NCBI RefSeq assembly: GCF_902833225.1
Contig: NZ_CADFEI010000014.1
Coordinates: 1-64,000 of the forward strand
Length of the DNA stretch: 64,000 nt
DNA from: Burkholderia sp. BCC1644
GTDB lineage: Bacteria; Pseudomonadota; Gammaproteobacteria; Burkholderiales; Burkholderiaceae
Reading direction: 5' to 3'
Part shown: piece after piece, positions 1 through 9,719 of the stretch
Position numbering within the stretch: position 1 is the stretch's first letter
Layout of the letters: each line of letters begins with the position of its first letter
Program-made: the position numbers and the translations under genes
Notes under the pieces: model-generated
Databases searched by the model: none
What the model saw: only the letters and a program-made list of their open reading frames with translations
What the model was told of the DNA's origin: nothing

Positions 1-269
1 AGGTAGGTCACTTCGCCGCCGGTCGGCTCGATCAGGCCGGCGATGATGCGCAGCAGCGTCGACTTGCCCGAGCCGGAACGGCCGAGCAGCCCGACGATCT
101 CGCCTTCGCGCAGCGACAGGTTCGCATCGTCGAGCACGAGCAGCTCGCCCTGCGACTTGTTGAAGCCGCGATTCACGTGCTCCACGCGCAGGATTTCTTC
201 GCCGAGACGCGGCGGCTGGAGCGGCTGGGACGTCTTGGCGGGTGCGTTGATAACGGTCGAATTTTGCAT
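1..269 (-). CDS. ABC transporter ATP-binding protein, NitT/TauT type (partial)
   Basis: This is the N-terminal 89 residues of an ABC ATPase; the rest lies beyond the left edge. The Walker A motif GRSGSGKST is at about residues 63-71, after a roughly 25-residue leader and the first beta strands of the nucleotide-binding domain. It starts 11 bp after the stop of the double permease, so the two form an operon and the ATPase should power that permease on the cytoplasmic face. Nitrate/sulfonate/taurine-type importers have this arrangement. Substrate cannot be told from what is visible, and no solute-binding protein is seen here. Confidence 0.9.
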   Translation of the reverse strand, partial: MQNSTVINAPAKTSQPLQPPRLGEEILRVEHVNRGFNKSQGELLVLDDANLSLREGEIVGLLGRSGSGKSTLLRIIAGLIEPTGGEVTY

Positions 270-280
270 CGCGCTTACTC

Positions 281-2035
281 TCAATCGAGACGGAGCCGGG
301 ATTCCGCGTAGGCGTACATCGGACGCCACAGCAGACGGTTGAATAAGGTAACGAACAGGGACATCACGGCGATGCCCAGGATGATCTTCGGAAAATCGCC
401 GGCGGCGGTCGTCTGTGCAATGTACGAGCCAAGGCCGTGCGCGACGACCTTCGTGTCGCCCCACTGCACGAACTCGGACACGATGCTCGCGTTCCATGCG
501 CCGCCCGACGCGGTGATGGCACCCGTCACGTAGTACGGGAAGATGCCCGGCAGGATCGCCTGCCGCCACCACTGCCAGCCGCGGATGCGGAAATTCTTCG
601 TCGCTTCCTTGTAATCGTTCGGATAGGACATCGCGCCGGCGATCACGTTGAACAGGATGTACCACTGCGTGCCGAGCACGATCAGCGGCGACAGCCAGAT
701 ATCCGCGTTCAGGTGGAAGTGGACGATCACGATCACGAACACCGGAAACAGCAGGTTGGCCGGGAACGCCGCGAGGAACTGCGCGAGCGGCTGGATCTTC
801 TCGGCCAGCTTCGGACGCAGCCCGATCAGCACGCCGAGCGGCACCCATACCACCGACGCGATCGCGATCAGCACCAGCACGCGCAGCAGCGTGATGAGCC
901 CGAGCACGAGCACGTGCCCGACCTCGCCCATCGTCACGCCGGTCGCGACGAAACTGACGACGCGCCACGCGACGTACGCCGTCAACAGGATCACGAACGT
1001 GCCCCACACGATGTCGCCGATGCGCGACGAACGGCGTGCCGACGCGCCGCGCGAGCGCGTGCCCTTCATCGACGGCAGGCGCAGCGGAATCCGCGCGGCC
1101 TGCGACAGCAGCCAGCCGGCCGGCACGAGCAGCTGATGGATCAGGTGGGTGCGGCGCATCATGTCGAGCAGCCAGGACTGCGGCGCATCGCCCGACGCGG
1201 TGTTCTCCATCCGGAACTTGTCGGCCCATGCGACGAGCGGACGGAACAGGAACTGGTCGTACGCCAGGATCACGACCGACATCGCGACGATCACCCAGCC
1301 GACCGCGCCGAGGTTCTTGTCCGAGATCGCCTGTGCGAGATACGCGCCGATGCCCGGCAGCGTGATGGTCTGGTTGCCGACGGTGATCGCCTCCGACGCG
1401 ACGACGAAGAACCAGCCGCCCGACATCGACATCATCATGTTCCAGATCAGGCCCGGCATCGAGAACGGCACCTCTAGCTTCCAGAAGCGCTGCCACGGCG
1501 TCAGGTGGAAGCCGCGCGACACTTCGCTCAGGTCGCGCGGCACCGTGCGCAGCGACTGGTAGAAGCTGAACGTCATGTTCCACGCCTGGCTCGTGAAGAT
1601 CGCGAAGATCGCCGCGAGCTCGGCGCCGAGCACGCGGCCCGGAAACAGCGCGAGGAAGAACGTGACGGTGAACGAGATGTAGCCGAGCACCGGCACCGAC
1701 TGCAGGATGTCGAGGATCGGGATCAGCACCATGCCCGCGCGGCGGCTTTTCGCGGCGAGCGTGCCGTAGACGAGCGTGAACGCGAGCGACGCGACCATTG
1801 CCGCGAGCATCCGCAGCGTGGTGCGCAGCGCGTATTCAGGCAGGTTCGACGGATCGAGCGAGATCTTCTGCGTCTGCAGTACGCCGATCGGCGCCATCGT
1901 TTCGTGGAAACCGACGATCGCCATCGCGAGTATGCCGATGATCAGCGGAAACGCGACGGCGTCCCAGCGATTGGGGAGCACGCGCCACGCGGACGCGTTG
2001 GCGGTGCGGTTCGGGTCGAAGAAACTGAGATCCAT
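281..2035 (-). CDS. ABC transporter permease with two fused permease domains
   Basis: The 584-residue membrane protein holds two BPD_transp_1-type permease halves, roughly residues 65-275 and 375-575, joined by a polar linker near residues 290-345. This is about twice the usual length of a NitT/TauT permease, so one chain probably supplies both halves of the inner-membrane channel. The ATPase follows 11 bp downstream. The pit gene ends 81 bp upstream on the same strand, so co-transcription is possible but not shown. The family resembles nitrate/sulfonate/bicarbonate permeases; the real substrate is unknown. Confidence 0.88.
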   Translation of the reverse strand: MDLSFFDPNRTANASAWRVLPNRWDAVAFPLIIGILAMAIVGFHETMAPIGVLQTQKISLDPSNLPEYALRTTLRMLAAMVASLAFTLVYGTLAAKSRRAGMVLIPILDILQSVPVLGYISFTVTFFLALFPGRVLGAELAAIFAIFTSQAWNMTFSFYQSLRTVPRDLSEVSRGFHLTPWQRFWKLEVPFSMPGLIWNMMMSMSGGWFFVVASEAITVGNQTITLPGIGAYLAQAISDKNLGAVGWVIVAMSVVILAYDQFLFRPLVAWADKFRMENTASGDAPQSWLLDMMRRTHLIHQLLVPAGWLLSQAARIPLRLPSMKGTRSRGASARRSSRIGDIVWGTFVILLTAYVAWRVVSFVATGVTMGEVGHVLVLGLITLLRVLVLIAIASVVWVPLGVLIGLRPKLAEKIQPLAQFLAAFPANLLFPVFVIVIVHFHLNADIWLSPLIVLGTQWYILFNVIAGAMSYPNDYKEATKNFRIRGWQWWRQAILPGIFPYYVTGAITASGGAWNASIVSEFVQWGDTKVVAHGLGSYIAQTTAAGDFPKIILGIAVMSLFVTLFNRLLWRPMYAYAESRLRLD

Positions 2036-2116
2036 CGGTAGCGTCTTGTGTCGAATTGAAAGTCGATGGGTCCGGCCGCGTCCCGCGCGGCCGGGCGTCG
2101 CGCCCCCCGGCGCGAA

Positions 2117-3706
2117 TCAGAACAGCCCGTGCAGCGCCCAGTACAACGCAGCCGACAGTGCGATCGATGCGGGCAGCGTCAGCACCCACGCGAGCACGAG
2201 GTTGCGCACGGTATCCCAGCGCAGGCCCGCGCCGCTCGCCGTCATCGTGCCGGCCACGCCCGACGCGAGCACGTGCGTGGTCGACACCGGCAGCCCGTAT
2301 GCGTCGGCCATCCCGATCGTCAGCATCGCGACGGCTTCGGCCGACGCGCCCTGCCCGTACGTGAGATGCGACTTGCCGATCTTCTCGCCGACCGTCACGA
2401 CGATCCGCTTCCAGCCGACCATCGTGCCGAGGCCGAGTGCAATCGCGACCGCGACCTTCACCCAGGTCGGGATGAATTTCGTCGCGCGGTCCATCTGCTT
2501 CTTGAACGCTTCGAGCGCGCTCGCGTCCTCGACCGAGAACGCCGGCGCCTTCGCCTTCTCCATCAGGCGGATCGCCTCGGACGCGACGTACATGTTGTTG
2601 CGCACGTTGTCGACGAGGTTCTGCGGCACGCTCGAGATGCCGCCGGCCTGCGCGACCTGGTCGGCGATCGTGTCGGTGAGCTTGCCGAGCGCGGGAATCG
2701 TCACGGGCGCCAGCTTGTGCGTGCGCACGTACGCTTCGACATCGGCACGCGGGTTGGCGGACTGCACGGCCGGGTCCGCGTACTTGACGAGCGTGGTCGA
2801 CGCATGGCGCGCGACCGCGACGAACGTGCTCGTCTGGTCCGGCGTCACGGCCTTGTTCAGTGCATACGCGGTCGGCATCACGCCGATCAGGATCAGCATG
2901 ATCAGGCCCATGCCCTTCTGACCGTCGTTCGAGCCGTGCGCGAACGACACGCCCGTGCAGGTCAGGATCAGCAGCAGGCGAATCCAGAACGGCGGCGGCT
3001 TGTTGCCCTTCGGCTCCTGGTACAGCGCCGGCACGCGCACGAGCGCCTTCAGCAACAACAGCACCAGCGCGGACAGCACGAAGCCGATCAGCGGCGAGAA
3101 CAGCAGCGCCTTGCCGACGCCGAGCGCCTGGTTCCAGTCGACGCCGCTCGTGCCCGACGGGCCGCTGACGATCTGGTTCATCAGGCCGACGCCGATGATC
3201 GAGCCGACGAGCGTGTGCGAGCTCGACGACGGCAGGCCGAAATACCAGGTCGCGAGGTTCCACGTGACGGCCGCGATCAGCAGCGCGAACACCATCGCGA
3301 AGCCCGAGCCGCTGCCGACCTGCAGGATCAGCTCGACCGGCAGCAACTGCAGGATGCCGAACGCGACGGCGCCGCTCGACACGAGCACGCCGCACAGGTT
3401 CCACAGGCCCGACCAGACGACCGCGAGGTGCGGGTCGAGCGAATGCGTATAGATGACGGTCGCGACCGCGTTCGCGGTGTCGTGAAAGCCGTTCACGAAT
3501 TCGAAGCCGAGCGCGATCAGCAACGCGACGATCAGCAGCAGAAACGGGAGGACCGAGCTTTCCTTGACGGGGCTGAGATCGGCACTGAGATGAACGCCGA
3601 CATAGACGATGCCGCAGGCAATGATCAGAAAAAACAGCGCGAGGCTGATGGTGCGCGTGCGGTTGCTGACCGCACCGCTGGTTTCCGTTGCCGCGAGATT
3701 CGGCAT
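2117..3706 (-). CDS. pit: inorganic phosphate transporter, PitA/PHO4 family
   Basis: The 529-residue multi-spanning protein carries the PHO4-family signatures: an N-terminal FVNGFHDTANAVAT-like segment near residues 70-85, GLPSSSSHTLVGS in the first half and GLPVSTTHVLASG in the second. These repeats line the transport path of metal-phosphate:proton symporters. A long hydrophilic loop of about 130 residues separates the halves, as in E. coli PitA. It should import inorganic phosphate across the inner membrane. It lies just upstream of the ABC permease on the same strand. The symbol is generic because PitA and PitB cannot be separated here. Confidence 0.92.
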   Translation of the reverse strand: MPNLAATETSGAVSNRTRTISLALFFLIIACGIVYVGVHLSADLSPVKESSVLPFLLLIVALLIALGFEFVNGFHDTANAVATVIYTHSLDPHLAVVWSGLWNLCGVLVSSGAVAFGILQLLPVELILQVGSGSGFAMVFALLIAAVTWNLATWYFGLPSSSSHTLVGSIIGVGLMNQIVSGPSGTSGVDWNQALGVGKALLFSPLIGFVLSALVLLLLKALVRVPALYQEPKGNKPPPFWIRLLLILTCTGVSFAHGSNDGQKGMGLIMLILIGVMPTAYALNKAVTPDQTSTFVAVARHASTTLVKYADPAVQSANPRADVEAYVRTHKLAPVTIPALGKLTDTIADQVAQAGGISSVPQNLVDNVRNNMYVASEAIRLMEKAKAPAFSVEDASALEAFKKQMDRATKFIPTWVKVAVAIALGLGTMVGWKRIVVTVGEKIGKSHLTYGQGASAEAVAMLTIGMADAYGLPVSTTHVLASGVAGTMTASGAGLRWDTVRNLVLAWVLTLPASIALSAALYWALHGLF

Positions 3707-3775
3707 GAAGGGCTCCGGAGAGGTGATTCGGAGTGGCAGGCTATCGGGCGGCCGTGACGCAAATGTGACGTGTCA

Positions 3776-3793
3776 CTTACAAGACATTGACAG
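3776..3793 (-). promoter_or_regulatory. possible Pho-box-like element upstream of pit
   Basis: Read on the minus strand, CTGTCAA, four bases, then TTGTAAG lies about 70-90 bp upstream of pit. The PhoB box is two CTGTCAT-like heptamers with a 4-bp gap. The first heptamer matches 6 of 7 bases and the second only 4 of 7, so this is a weak candidate suggested mainly by its position. Confidence 0.2.
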
Positions 3794-3960
3794 GTCATCC
3801 TTCGGGAATCGCGCATCGCCCCGCAGGCAGCACACACGGGTGTTCGACCTTGTAACGCACGGGAATAAATCCGCCGCTTCGCCGGTATGGCATGCGAAGG
3901 CGCCGGCTTATTCCAGGACGATCCGGCCGTCCGGTTTCGTCACACGATTGCGAGGCTCAC

Positions 3961-4905
3961 ATGTCTTCATCGACCCCTACCCGCCCGTCACGCCGCAAAG
4001 CCCTGCAATGCATGGCCTTCGGCGGCCTCGGCACGCTGTTTACGCTGTCGGGCGGCATCCTGACGCCGTTCGACCTCGCGCTCGCGCAGACCGGCGACGC
4101 GCGCCCGGCCGATGCGGGCAAGCCGCTGTTCGTGCAGATCAGCGACACGCACATCGGCTTCAACAAGGACGCGAATCCCGACGTATCGGCCACGCTGAAG
4201 CAGACGATCGATCTGGTCAACGGGATGCCCGCGATGCCCGCGCTGGCGATCCATACGGGCGACATCACACACCTGTCCAAGCCCGAGGAATTCGACCACG
4301 CGTCGCAGCTGCTGTCCGCGCTGCGCGTGCCGGAACTGCACACGGTGCCTGGCGAACACGACGTCACCGATGGTTCGGGCGCCGAATATTTCGGCCGGTT
4401 CGGCAAGGCGTCGGACAACCGCGGCTACTACAGCTTCGATCACGCGGGCGTGCATTTCATCGGCCTCGTCAACGTGATGCATTTCAAGCCGAACGGGCTC
4501 GGCAGCTTCGGCGACGAACAGCTCGCGTGGCTCGCGCAGGACCTGAAGGGGCGCTCGTCGAGCACGCCGATCGTGGTGTTCTCGCACATGCCGATGTGGA
4601 CCATCTACGAACCGTGGGGCTGGGGCACCGGCGACGCGCCGCAGACGATGGCGCTGCTGCGCCGCTTCGGCTCGGTCACCGTGCTGAACGGGCACATCCA
4701 CCAGATCGTGTCGAAAGTCGAAGGCAACGTGACGTTCCACACCGCGCGCTCCACCGCGTTCCCGCAGCCGACGGCCGGCAACGGCCCGGGCCCCGTGCCG
4801 CTCACGGTGCCGCATGACCGGCTGCCGTCGATGCTCGGCGTGACGACCGTCGAATTCGCCGGCCATCCGGTCACGTCGTCGCTGCACGATGCGACGCTGG
4901 CCTGA
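3961..4905 (+). CDS. exported metallophosphoesterase (calcineurin-like)
   Basis: The 314-residue product starts with a twin-arginine-type leader (SRRKALQ followed by a hydrophobic stretch to about residue 45), so it is probably exported folded. Two-metal phosphoesterase motifs follow in order: QISDTHIG (about 59-66), HTGDITH (about 98-104), VPGEHD (about 129), FSHMPMW (about 208) and NGHIHQ (about 245). In the third motif, usually GNHD/E, the metal-bridging Asn is Glu. The start at 3961 is chosen because the Tat leader begins there; an upstream in-frame ATG at 3892 would add 23 residues unlike a leader. The cupredoxin gene follows after 19 bp. The phosphoester substrate is unknown. Confidence 0.85.
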   Translation: MSSSTPTRPSRRKALQCMAFGGLGTLFTLSGGILTPFDLALAQTGDARPADAGKPLFVQISDTHIGFNKDANPDVSATLKQTIDLVNGMPAMPALAIHTGDITHLSKPEEFDHASQLLSALRVPELHTVPGEHDVTDGSGAEYFGRFGKASDNRGYYSFDHAGVHFIGLVNVMHFKPNGLGSFGDEQLAWLAQDLKGRSSSTPIVVFSHMPMWTIYEPWGWGTGDAPQTMALLRRFGSVTVLNGHIHQIVSKVEGNVTFHTARSTAFPQPTAGNGPGPVPLTVPHDRLPSMLGVTTVEFAGHPVTSSLHDATLA

Positions 4906-4924
4906 TCGACATAAGGAGACCGAC

Positions 4925-5266
4925 ATGATCCGCTTCAAGCCATCCCGAATCGTCGCGGCGCTGATCCTGTGCGCGGCAGCCGCCGGCACGCCGCTCGCCG
5001 CATTCGCGCAGGGCCCGGACGGCACGCTCGTGACGATCCGCAATTTCATGTTTTCGCCGATGTCGACCACGATCAAGGCCGGCACGACGATCACGTGGAA
5101 GAATCTCGACGGGGAACCGCACACCGTCGTCAACGATGCCGGCATCTTTCACTCGTCGGCACTCGACCAGGGCGACACGTACTCGTTCCGCTTCGACAAG
5201 CCCGGTGTCTACAAGGTGTTCTGCGGGATTCACCCGTACATGAAGGAGACCATCACCGTCGAATGA
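4925..5266 (+). CDS. periplasmic cupredoxin (plastocyanin/amicyanin-like)
   Basis: The 113-residue protein has a signal peptide ending near AFAQ (about residue 36) and one cupredoxin domain. A full type-1 copper ligand set is visible: His in GEPHTV, and Cys, His and Met in FCGIHPYM. It should bind one copper ion and carry electrons, or handle copper, in the periplasm. The ATG at 4925 has an AAGGAG ribosome site 6 bp upstream, which fixes the start over an in-frame codon inside the previous gene. The 19-bp gap suggests co-transcription with the exported metallophosphoesterase, though the link between them is unclear. Confidence 0.9.
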   Translation: MIRFKPSRIVAALILCAAAAGTPLAAFAQGPDGTLVTIRNFMFSPMSTTIKAGTTITWKNLDGEPHTVVNDAGIFHSSALDQGDTYSFRFDKPGVYKVFCGIHPYMKETITVE

Positions 5267-5360
5267 CGCGGCCCGCCGCGCAACACGCGGACGAACGGCG
5301 GGCGGCGGCCGCCTACAATGGCCACCGTCCCATTCGCCCGCGTGGCAGACGGAGCCGCCC

Positions 5361-5822
5361 ATGCCCAGGATCGACCTCAGCACCGTGCCCGAGCGCCGCG
5401 GCAGCGGCTATCCGCGGCCGTTCGACGCGCCGTGCGCGCAGCGCGTCCGCCAGCGTCTCGGCGACGCCGGCGGGCTGCGCGATTTCGGCGTCAACCTGAT
5501 GCGCGTGCCGCCGGGCGGCTGGTCGGCGCAGCGCCACTGGCATTCCGACGAGGACGAATTCGTCTATGTACTCGAAGGCGAACTCGTGATGATCGAGGAC
5601 GGCGGCGAGACCGTGCTGCGCGCCGGCGACTGCGCGGCGTTTCCGAAAAACTCGGGCAACGGTCATCACCTGGTCAACCGCTCGGACGCGCTCGCCGTCT
5701 ATCTCGAGGTGGGCTCGCGTTCGCCGGACGACGTGATCACCTGCGCGGACATCGACATGATGAGCCCGAGCCGCGACGGCCGGTTCCTCCACAAGGACGG
5801 CACGCCTTACCCGGATGCGTGA
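5361..5822 (+). CDS. cupin-domain protein
   Basis: The 153-residue protein carries a single small beta-barrel cupin domain. Its first motif, RHWHSDEDEFVYVLEG, has the two histidines and the glutamate that bind the metal. The second motif has a histidine in NGHHLVN, and the strand between them (LRAGDCAAFPKN) is typical. There is no signal peptide, so it is cytosolic. Cupins of this size are metal-dependent isomerases, dioxygenases or ligand sensors; nothing nearby shows which. It stands alone between the cupredoxin and the patatin. Confidence 0.82.
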   Translation: MPRIDLSTVPERRGSGYPRPFDAPCAQRVRQRLGDAGGLRDFGVNLMRVPPGGWSAQRHWHSDEDEFVYVLEGELVMIEDGGETVLRAGDCAAFPKNSGNGHHLVNRSDALAVYLEVGSRSPDDVITCADIDMMSPSRDGRFLHKDGTPYPDA

Positions 5823-5984
5823 CGCGTGACGCCCGCTGGCGACCGGCCGCATCAAAGGGTCGGAAGCATCGGCCGAAGTCGACACCGCGCGTCATTGCAT
5901 GGCGGGCGACCCCGCGCCGTCGATCGCCTAAACTGAATCGAACTGTTCGGATCCGACCCACCGTCACACGCAGCGAGGCAAGCC

Positions 5985-7124
5985 ATGACCGCGAGCCAGC
6001 CGGCACGCATGGACCTCCCCGGGCAAGTCGTGCTCGTGCTCCAGGGCGGCGGCGCACTGGGCGCGTTCCAGCTCGGCGTCTTCCAGGCGATGGACGAAGC
6101 CGGGATCCGGCCCGACTGGGTGGTCGGCACGTCGATCGGCGCGATCAACGCGGCGCTGATCGCCGGCAATCCGCCGGAACGGCGCTACGAAAAACTGTCG
6201 GCGTTCTGGCAGCGCGTGACCGAACATACCCGTTTCGACACCGCGCCGCTGCTGCCCGGCTGGGACCGGACACTGGCCGAGCTGATGATCATCGGCGGCG
6301 GCATCGCGGGATTCTTCCAGCCCAATCCGGCGTCGTGGCTCGGGCCGATGGCGCGCCTCGGCGTCGACCGCGCGTCGTATTACCGGATCGCGCCGCTGCG
6401 CGACACGCTCGCGTCGCTGATCGATCCCGACCTGCTGAACGCGGGCCATCCGCGCCTGACCGTCAGCGCGGTCAATGCGTGCACCGGCACGATGCGCTAT
6501 TTCGATTCGCGCGATACGCGGCTCGGGATCGAGCACATCATGAGCTCGGGCGCGCTGCCGCCCGCGTTTCCGGCGATACGGATCGACGGCGAGCCTTTCT
6601 GGGACGGCGGTGTGTATTCGAATACGCCGGTCGAGGTCGTGCTCGACGACAACCCGCGCCGCAGCTCGATCATCTTCTCGGTGCAGATGTGGAATCCCGC
6701 GGGCCCCGAACCCGAGAGCATCTGGGAAGTGTCGGAACGGCAGAAGGACATCCAGTACGCGAGCCGCACCGACAGCCACATCGCGCGCCAGCAACAGATT
6801 CACCGGCTGCGCCACGTGATCCGCGAACTGGTCCGGCACGTGCCGGAAGCCGAACGCGCGTCGCCGGCCGTGCGCCGGCTTGCCGCGTGGGGATGCGAGA
6901 CGACGATGCACCTGGTCAAGCTCGCGGCGCCGCGCCTCGCCAGCGACAACCAGTTGAAGGACATCGATTTCACGCCGGCCGGCATCGCGGCGCGCCGGCA
7001 GGCCGGCTACGACGCGGCGAAACGGGCGATCGCCGCGCGTCCGTGGGACATGCCGACAGACCCGACGGAAGGCTTGACGGTGTTCGATCCGGACGCCACG
7101 CCGGCCGCAGAAAAAACGGCATGA
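5985..7124 (+). CDS. patatin-like phospholipase with DUF3734-type tail
   Basis: The 379-residue protein has the patatin Ser-Asp dyad: the glycine-rich oxyanion-hole loop LQGGGALGAF (about 15-24), the nucleophile elbow GTSIGA (about 47-52) and the Asp motif WDGGVYSN (about 205). The last third, with a basic coil around HIARQQQIHRLRHVIREL, matches the DUF3734 extension of bacterial patatins. It probably hydrolyses acyl groups of phospholipids or stored lipids in the cytosol or at the inner membrane. No signal peptide is visible. It converges on the dehydrogenase at 7164. Confidence 0.9.
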   Translation: MTASQPARMDLPGQVVLVLQGGGALGAFQLGVFQAMDEAGIRPDWVVGTSIGAINAALIAGNPPERRYEKLSAFWQRVTEHTRFDTAPLLPGWDRTLAELMIIGGGIAGFFQPNPASWLGPMARLGVDRASYYRIAPLRDTLASLIDPDLLNAGHPRLTVSAVNACTGTMRYFDSRDTRLGIEHIMSSGALPPAFPAIRIDGEPFWDGGVYSNTPVEVVLDDNPRRSSIIFSVQMWNPAGPEPESIWEVSERQKDIQYASRTDSHIARQQQIHRLRHVIRELVRHVPEAERASPAVRRLAAWGCETTMHLVKLAAPRLASDNQLKDIDFTPAGIAARRQAGYDAAKRAIAARPWDMPTDPTEGLTVFDPDATPAAEKTA

Positions 7125-7163
7125 CGCGCGGGGGCACCGCCGCGCGCCGGCCGCCCCCTACGG

Positions 7164-8366
7164 TCAGGCGCGCGCGGCCCGGACATGGGCGCGGCCGGCT
7201 TCGCTCACTTCGACCTCCGCCACGCCGCCCGGCGCATGGTGGCGTACCACGTAGCCGCGCGCGCACGCCTCTTCCCACACCGGCAGGCGCGGGCATGATG
7301 TGCGCCATGCGTCGATCACCTCGTCGTACGGCCGCGCGCCGGGGCCGATCCATTCGAGCAGGTCGAGGATCAGCGGCTCGATCGATGCCGCTTCACGCGC
7401 GAGCACGTCCGGATTGACCACGTGGATCGGCTGTCCGGCCGCATAGGACACGATCTGGTCGAACACATCGGAGAACTGCGTTTCGTACTCGTCTTCGGTC
7501 ACGTAGCCGATATGCGGCGTGCACACGACATTGGGCAAGCGCAGCAACGGATGCTGCGGGTCGCGCAGCGGCTCCGTCTCGTACACGTCGACCGCCGCCA
7601 TCCCGGGCCGGCCGGCCTGCAATGCCGCTTCGAGCGCACCCGGTGCGACGAGGCCCGCGCGGCTCGTGTTCACCAGCAGCGCGGCGGGCTTCATCCACGC
7701 CAGATCCTCGGCCGTCACGATGCCGCGCGTGGCCGGCACGAGCCGCATGTGCAGCGAAAGCACGTCGCAGGTTTCGAAGAAGGTGCGTTCGTCCGGCGCC
7801 GTATGCCAGCCGTCGTCGCGTGCGCGCTGCCGCGACGCTTCGCTCGCCCAGACCAGCACGTTCATCCCGAACGCGGCGCCGTATCGCGCGACCTCCGCAC
7901 CGATCCGGCCATAGCCGTAAATGCCCAGCGTGCGCCCGCGCAACGTGCGTCCGACGCCGATCTGCCAGTTGCCGGCCTGCAACGCGCGCATCTGCTGCGG
8001 AATCTGGCGCATCGCGGCCAGCACGAGGCCCCACGTGAGTTCGGCGGCCGCATGGGAAGGCGTGCCTGCATGCTGGTTCGACGACACGATCACGCCGTGC
8101 GCGGTGCACGCCTCGATGTCGATATGCGGATAGACGCTGCGCTGGCTGATCAGCCGCAGCTTCGGCAACCGGGCGATGAGCGGCGCGCGAATCTGCGTCC
8201 GCTCGCGAATCAGCACCAGCACCTCCGTATCGCGCAGGCGTTCGGCCAGTGCGTCGACATCCTGCACGTGGTCGTTCCAGATCGTGACCGCATGCCCGTC
8301 CAGCTTGCCGAAGCTCGGCAGCGTGCGCAGCGTGTCGAAATAATCGTCGAGGATCGTGATGTTCAT
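7164..8366 (-). CDS. D-2-hydroxyacid dehydrogenase with extra C-terminal module
   Basis: The first about 325 of 400 residues are a complete NAD-dependent D-isomer 2-hydroxyacid dehydrogenase: dinucleotide motif GYGRIG at 151-156, substrate/catalytic Arg236 (NTSRAG), Glu264 (VYETEPL) and His285 (TPHIGY). It should interconvert a D-2-hydroxyacid and a 2-oxoacid. Residues about 335-398 form a separate module ([19 protein letters not shown] onward) that the family normally lacks; it looks like a small winged-helix-like domain. The gene ends a leftward run with an esterase, an MFS carrier and a HAD phosphatase, which may share a hydroxyacid substrate. The exact substrate is unknown. Confidence 0.9.
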   Translation of the reverse strand: MNITILDDYFDTLRTLPSFGKLDGHAVTIWNDHVQDVDALAERLRDTEVLVLIRERTQIRAPLIARLPKLRLISQRSVYPHIDIEACTAHGVIVSSNQHAGTPSHAAAELTWGLVLAAMRQIPQQMRALQAGNWQIGVGRTLRGRTLGIYGYGRIGAEVARYGAAFGMNVLVWASEASRQRARDDGWHTAPDERTFFETCDVLSLHMRLVPATRGIVTAEDLAWMKPAALLVNTSRAGLVAPGALEAALQAGRPGMAAVDVYETEPLRDPQHPLLRLPNVVCTPHIGYVTEDEYETQFSDVFDQIVSYAAGQPIHVVNPDVLAREAASIEPLILDLLEWIGPGARPYDEVIDAWRTSCPRLPVWEEACARGYVVRHHAPGGVAEVEVSEAGRAHVRAARA

Positions 8367-8425
8367 GGGGGCGCTCCTGGGAACGCCGTCATCCTGAACC
8401 GCAACCGCCGCACAGGGAAATGAAT

Positions 8426-9634
8426 TTATCTTGCCGATTCATGCATTTTTCTGATCGATCGGTTTTCGTCGGGCGCGGGCAAGTCCGGCGCGGTGCCGGC
8501 CACCACCGGACACGATTGCGGCAAGGCCTGCCCGAACAGCACGGCCAGCCCGCAGGCGGACGTGAACATGCCGAGACCGTCGTGCCCGACACCCGGTACT
8601 TCGACGACCTGTTGCGCGAGATCGTCCGGGTGCCGCTTCTTCAGGTAATCGAAATACGCGAGCCCGCGCGCGAGCCGATACGGGCCCTGCGCCATCGCCG
8701 CGCACGAACGGTCGATGAAATGCGTGTACGGGTTCGTGTCGGCCTGCCCGAGCAGGTACACGACATGGCGCGCGACGTAGCGCGTTTCGAGTTCGTGCGC
8801 GTCCTGCGACGCGACATAAGGCGGCGCCGACTTCAGCCCGTATTTCCATTGCGTCGCGCGCGGGCAGGCGCCACCCGCGATCGCGTCGGCGTTCGGCCGT
8901 TCGTCGTCGAAATACAGGTAGCTCGACGGGTTCGCGACCACGTAGCGCACGGCGATGCCGGCGCGCGCGAGCGCGTCGCCTTCGCGCCCGGCCACCGCGT
9001 AGCGCTGCAGCAACTGCGCGCCGGCGGAATGGCCGATCACGACGACCGTCGACAGAGACGGATACAGGCTTCGGTCGGCGAAATGCGCGAGCAACGCGTC
9101 GAGCGCGGCAAACGAGCTGATCGGGCCCGGCTGGCGGGCCGGTTCGCCGCCCTTCCATCCTTCCTGGGTCCACGCGAGCGTCGATGCGGGCAACGAGAAC
9201 GCGCGCGTATCGGCGCGTGTCAGGAACTGCGGCGCGACGACCATCGTGCCGTCGCCAGCCGCACCGGCTTTCTCGACGACCTGGCGCCCCGACGCGTAGT
9301 AGGCGTCGGCGTTGCGCAGCGTGCCGTGAATCACGATGAACACGCGCGTGACGTCGGGTGCCGCTTTGTCGACCGGATGGTCGGCATACACGGGCAACAT
9401 CGCGGGCGGCATCGCGCTGCCCTGCGGCGTATCGACGGTCAAGCGCTGGTCGGCGACGGCCTTCACCGGCGCTTCGAGACGTTCGCGCTGGGTGGGCGTC
9501 GCGGCTTCGGCCCGGTGCGCGCCACCCAGGACGCAGATGGCTACCGCGAGCGGAATCGCGAGCGACAGGAAGCGGGCGACCGGCGGCACGCGTGAGCGCC
9601 GGATGCTTGCAAAGGCAACGGAAATGAGGGACAT
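8426..9634 (-). CDS. exported alpha/beta hydrolase
   Basis: The 402-residue protein begins with a long leader; a hydrophobic core near residues 20-40 ends at HRAEAA, so it is likely secreted to the periplasm. The hydrolase fold shows [12 protein letters not shown] (oxyanion side), [12 protein letters not shown] with the nucleophile Ser in GHSAG, and a late His in VPGVGHDGL. It should cleave an ester or related bond. The upstream MFS gene is 85 bp away and the downstream dehydrogenase 59 bp away, all leftward, so an operon is plausible. No specific substrate can be named. Confidence 0.82.
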   Translation of the reverse strand: MSLISVAFASIRRSRVPPVARFLSLAIPLAVAICVLGGAHRAEAATPTQRERLEAPVKAVADQRLTVDTPQGSAMPPAMLPVYADHPVDKAAPDVTRVFIVIHGTLRNADAYYASGRQVVEKAGAAGDGTMVVAPQFLTRADTRAFSLPASTLAWTQEGWKGGEPARQPGPISSFAALDALLAHFADRSLYPSLSTVVVIGHSAGAQLLQRYAVAGREGDALARAGIAVRYVVANPSSYLYFDDERPNADAIAGGACPRATQWKYGLKSAPPYVASQDAHELETRYVARHVVYLLGQADTNPYTHFIDRSCAAMAQGPYRLARGLAYFDYLKKRHPDDLAQQVVEVPGVGHDGLGMFTSACGLAVLFGQALPQSCPVVAGTAPDLPAPDENRSIRKMHESAR

Positions 9635-9719
9635 GGCGGCGGATCGAGTGGCGGATATCGCTTTAACGACGATGGTCGCAGAATCCGTCGCGCGCTGCCG
9701 GGCCGTTGCGCAATACGGC

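Noticed and set aside
281-2035. Frameshift or fusion error joining two permease genes
   Set aside because: The frame is open throughout with a sensible linker, and double-length permeases of this type are known.
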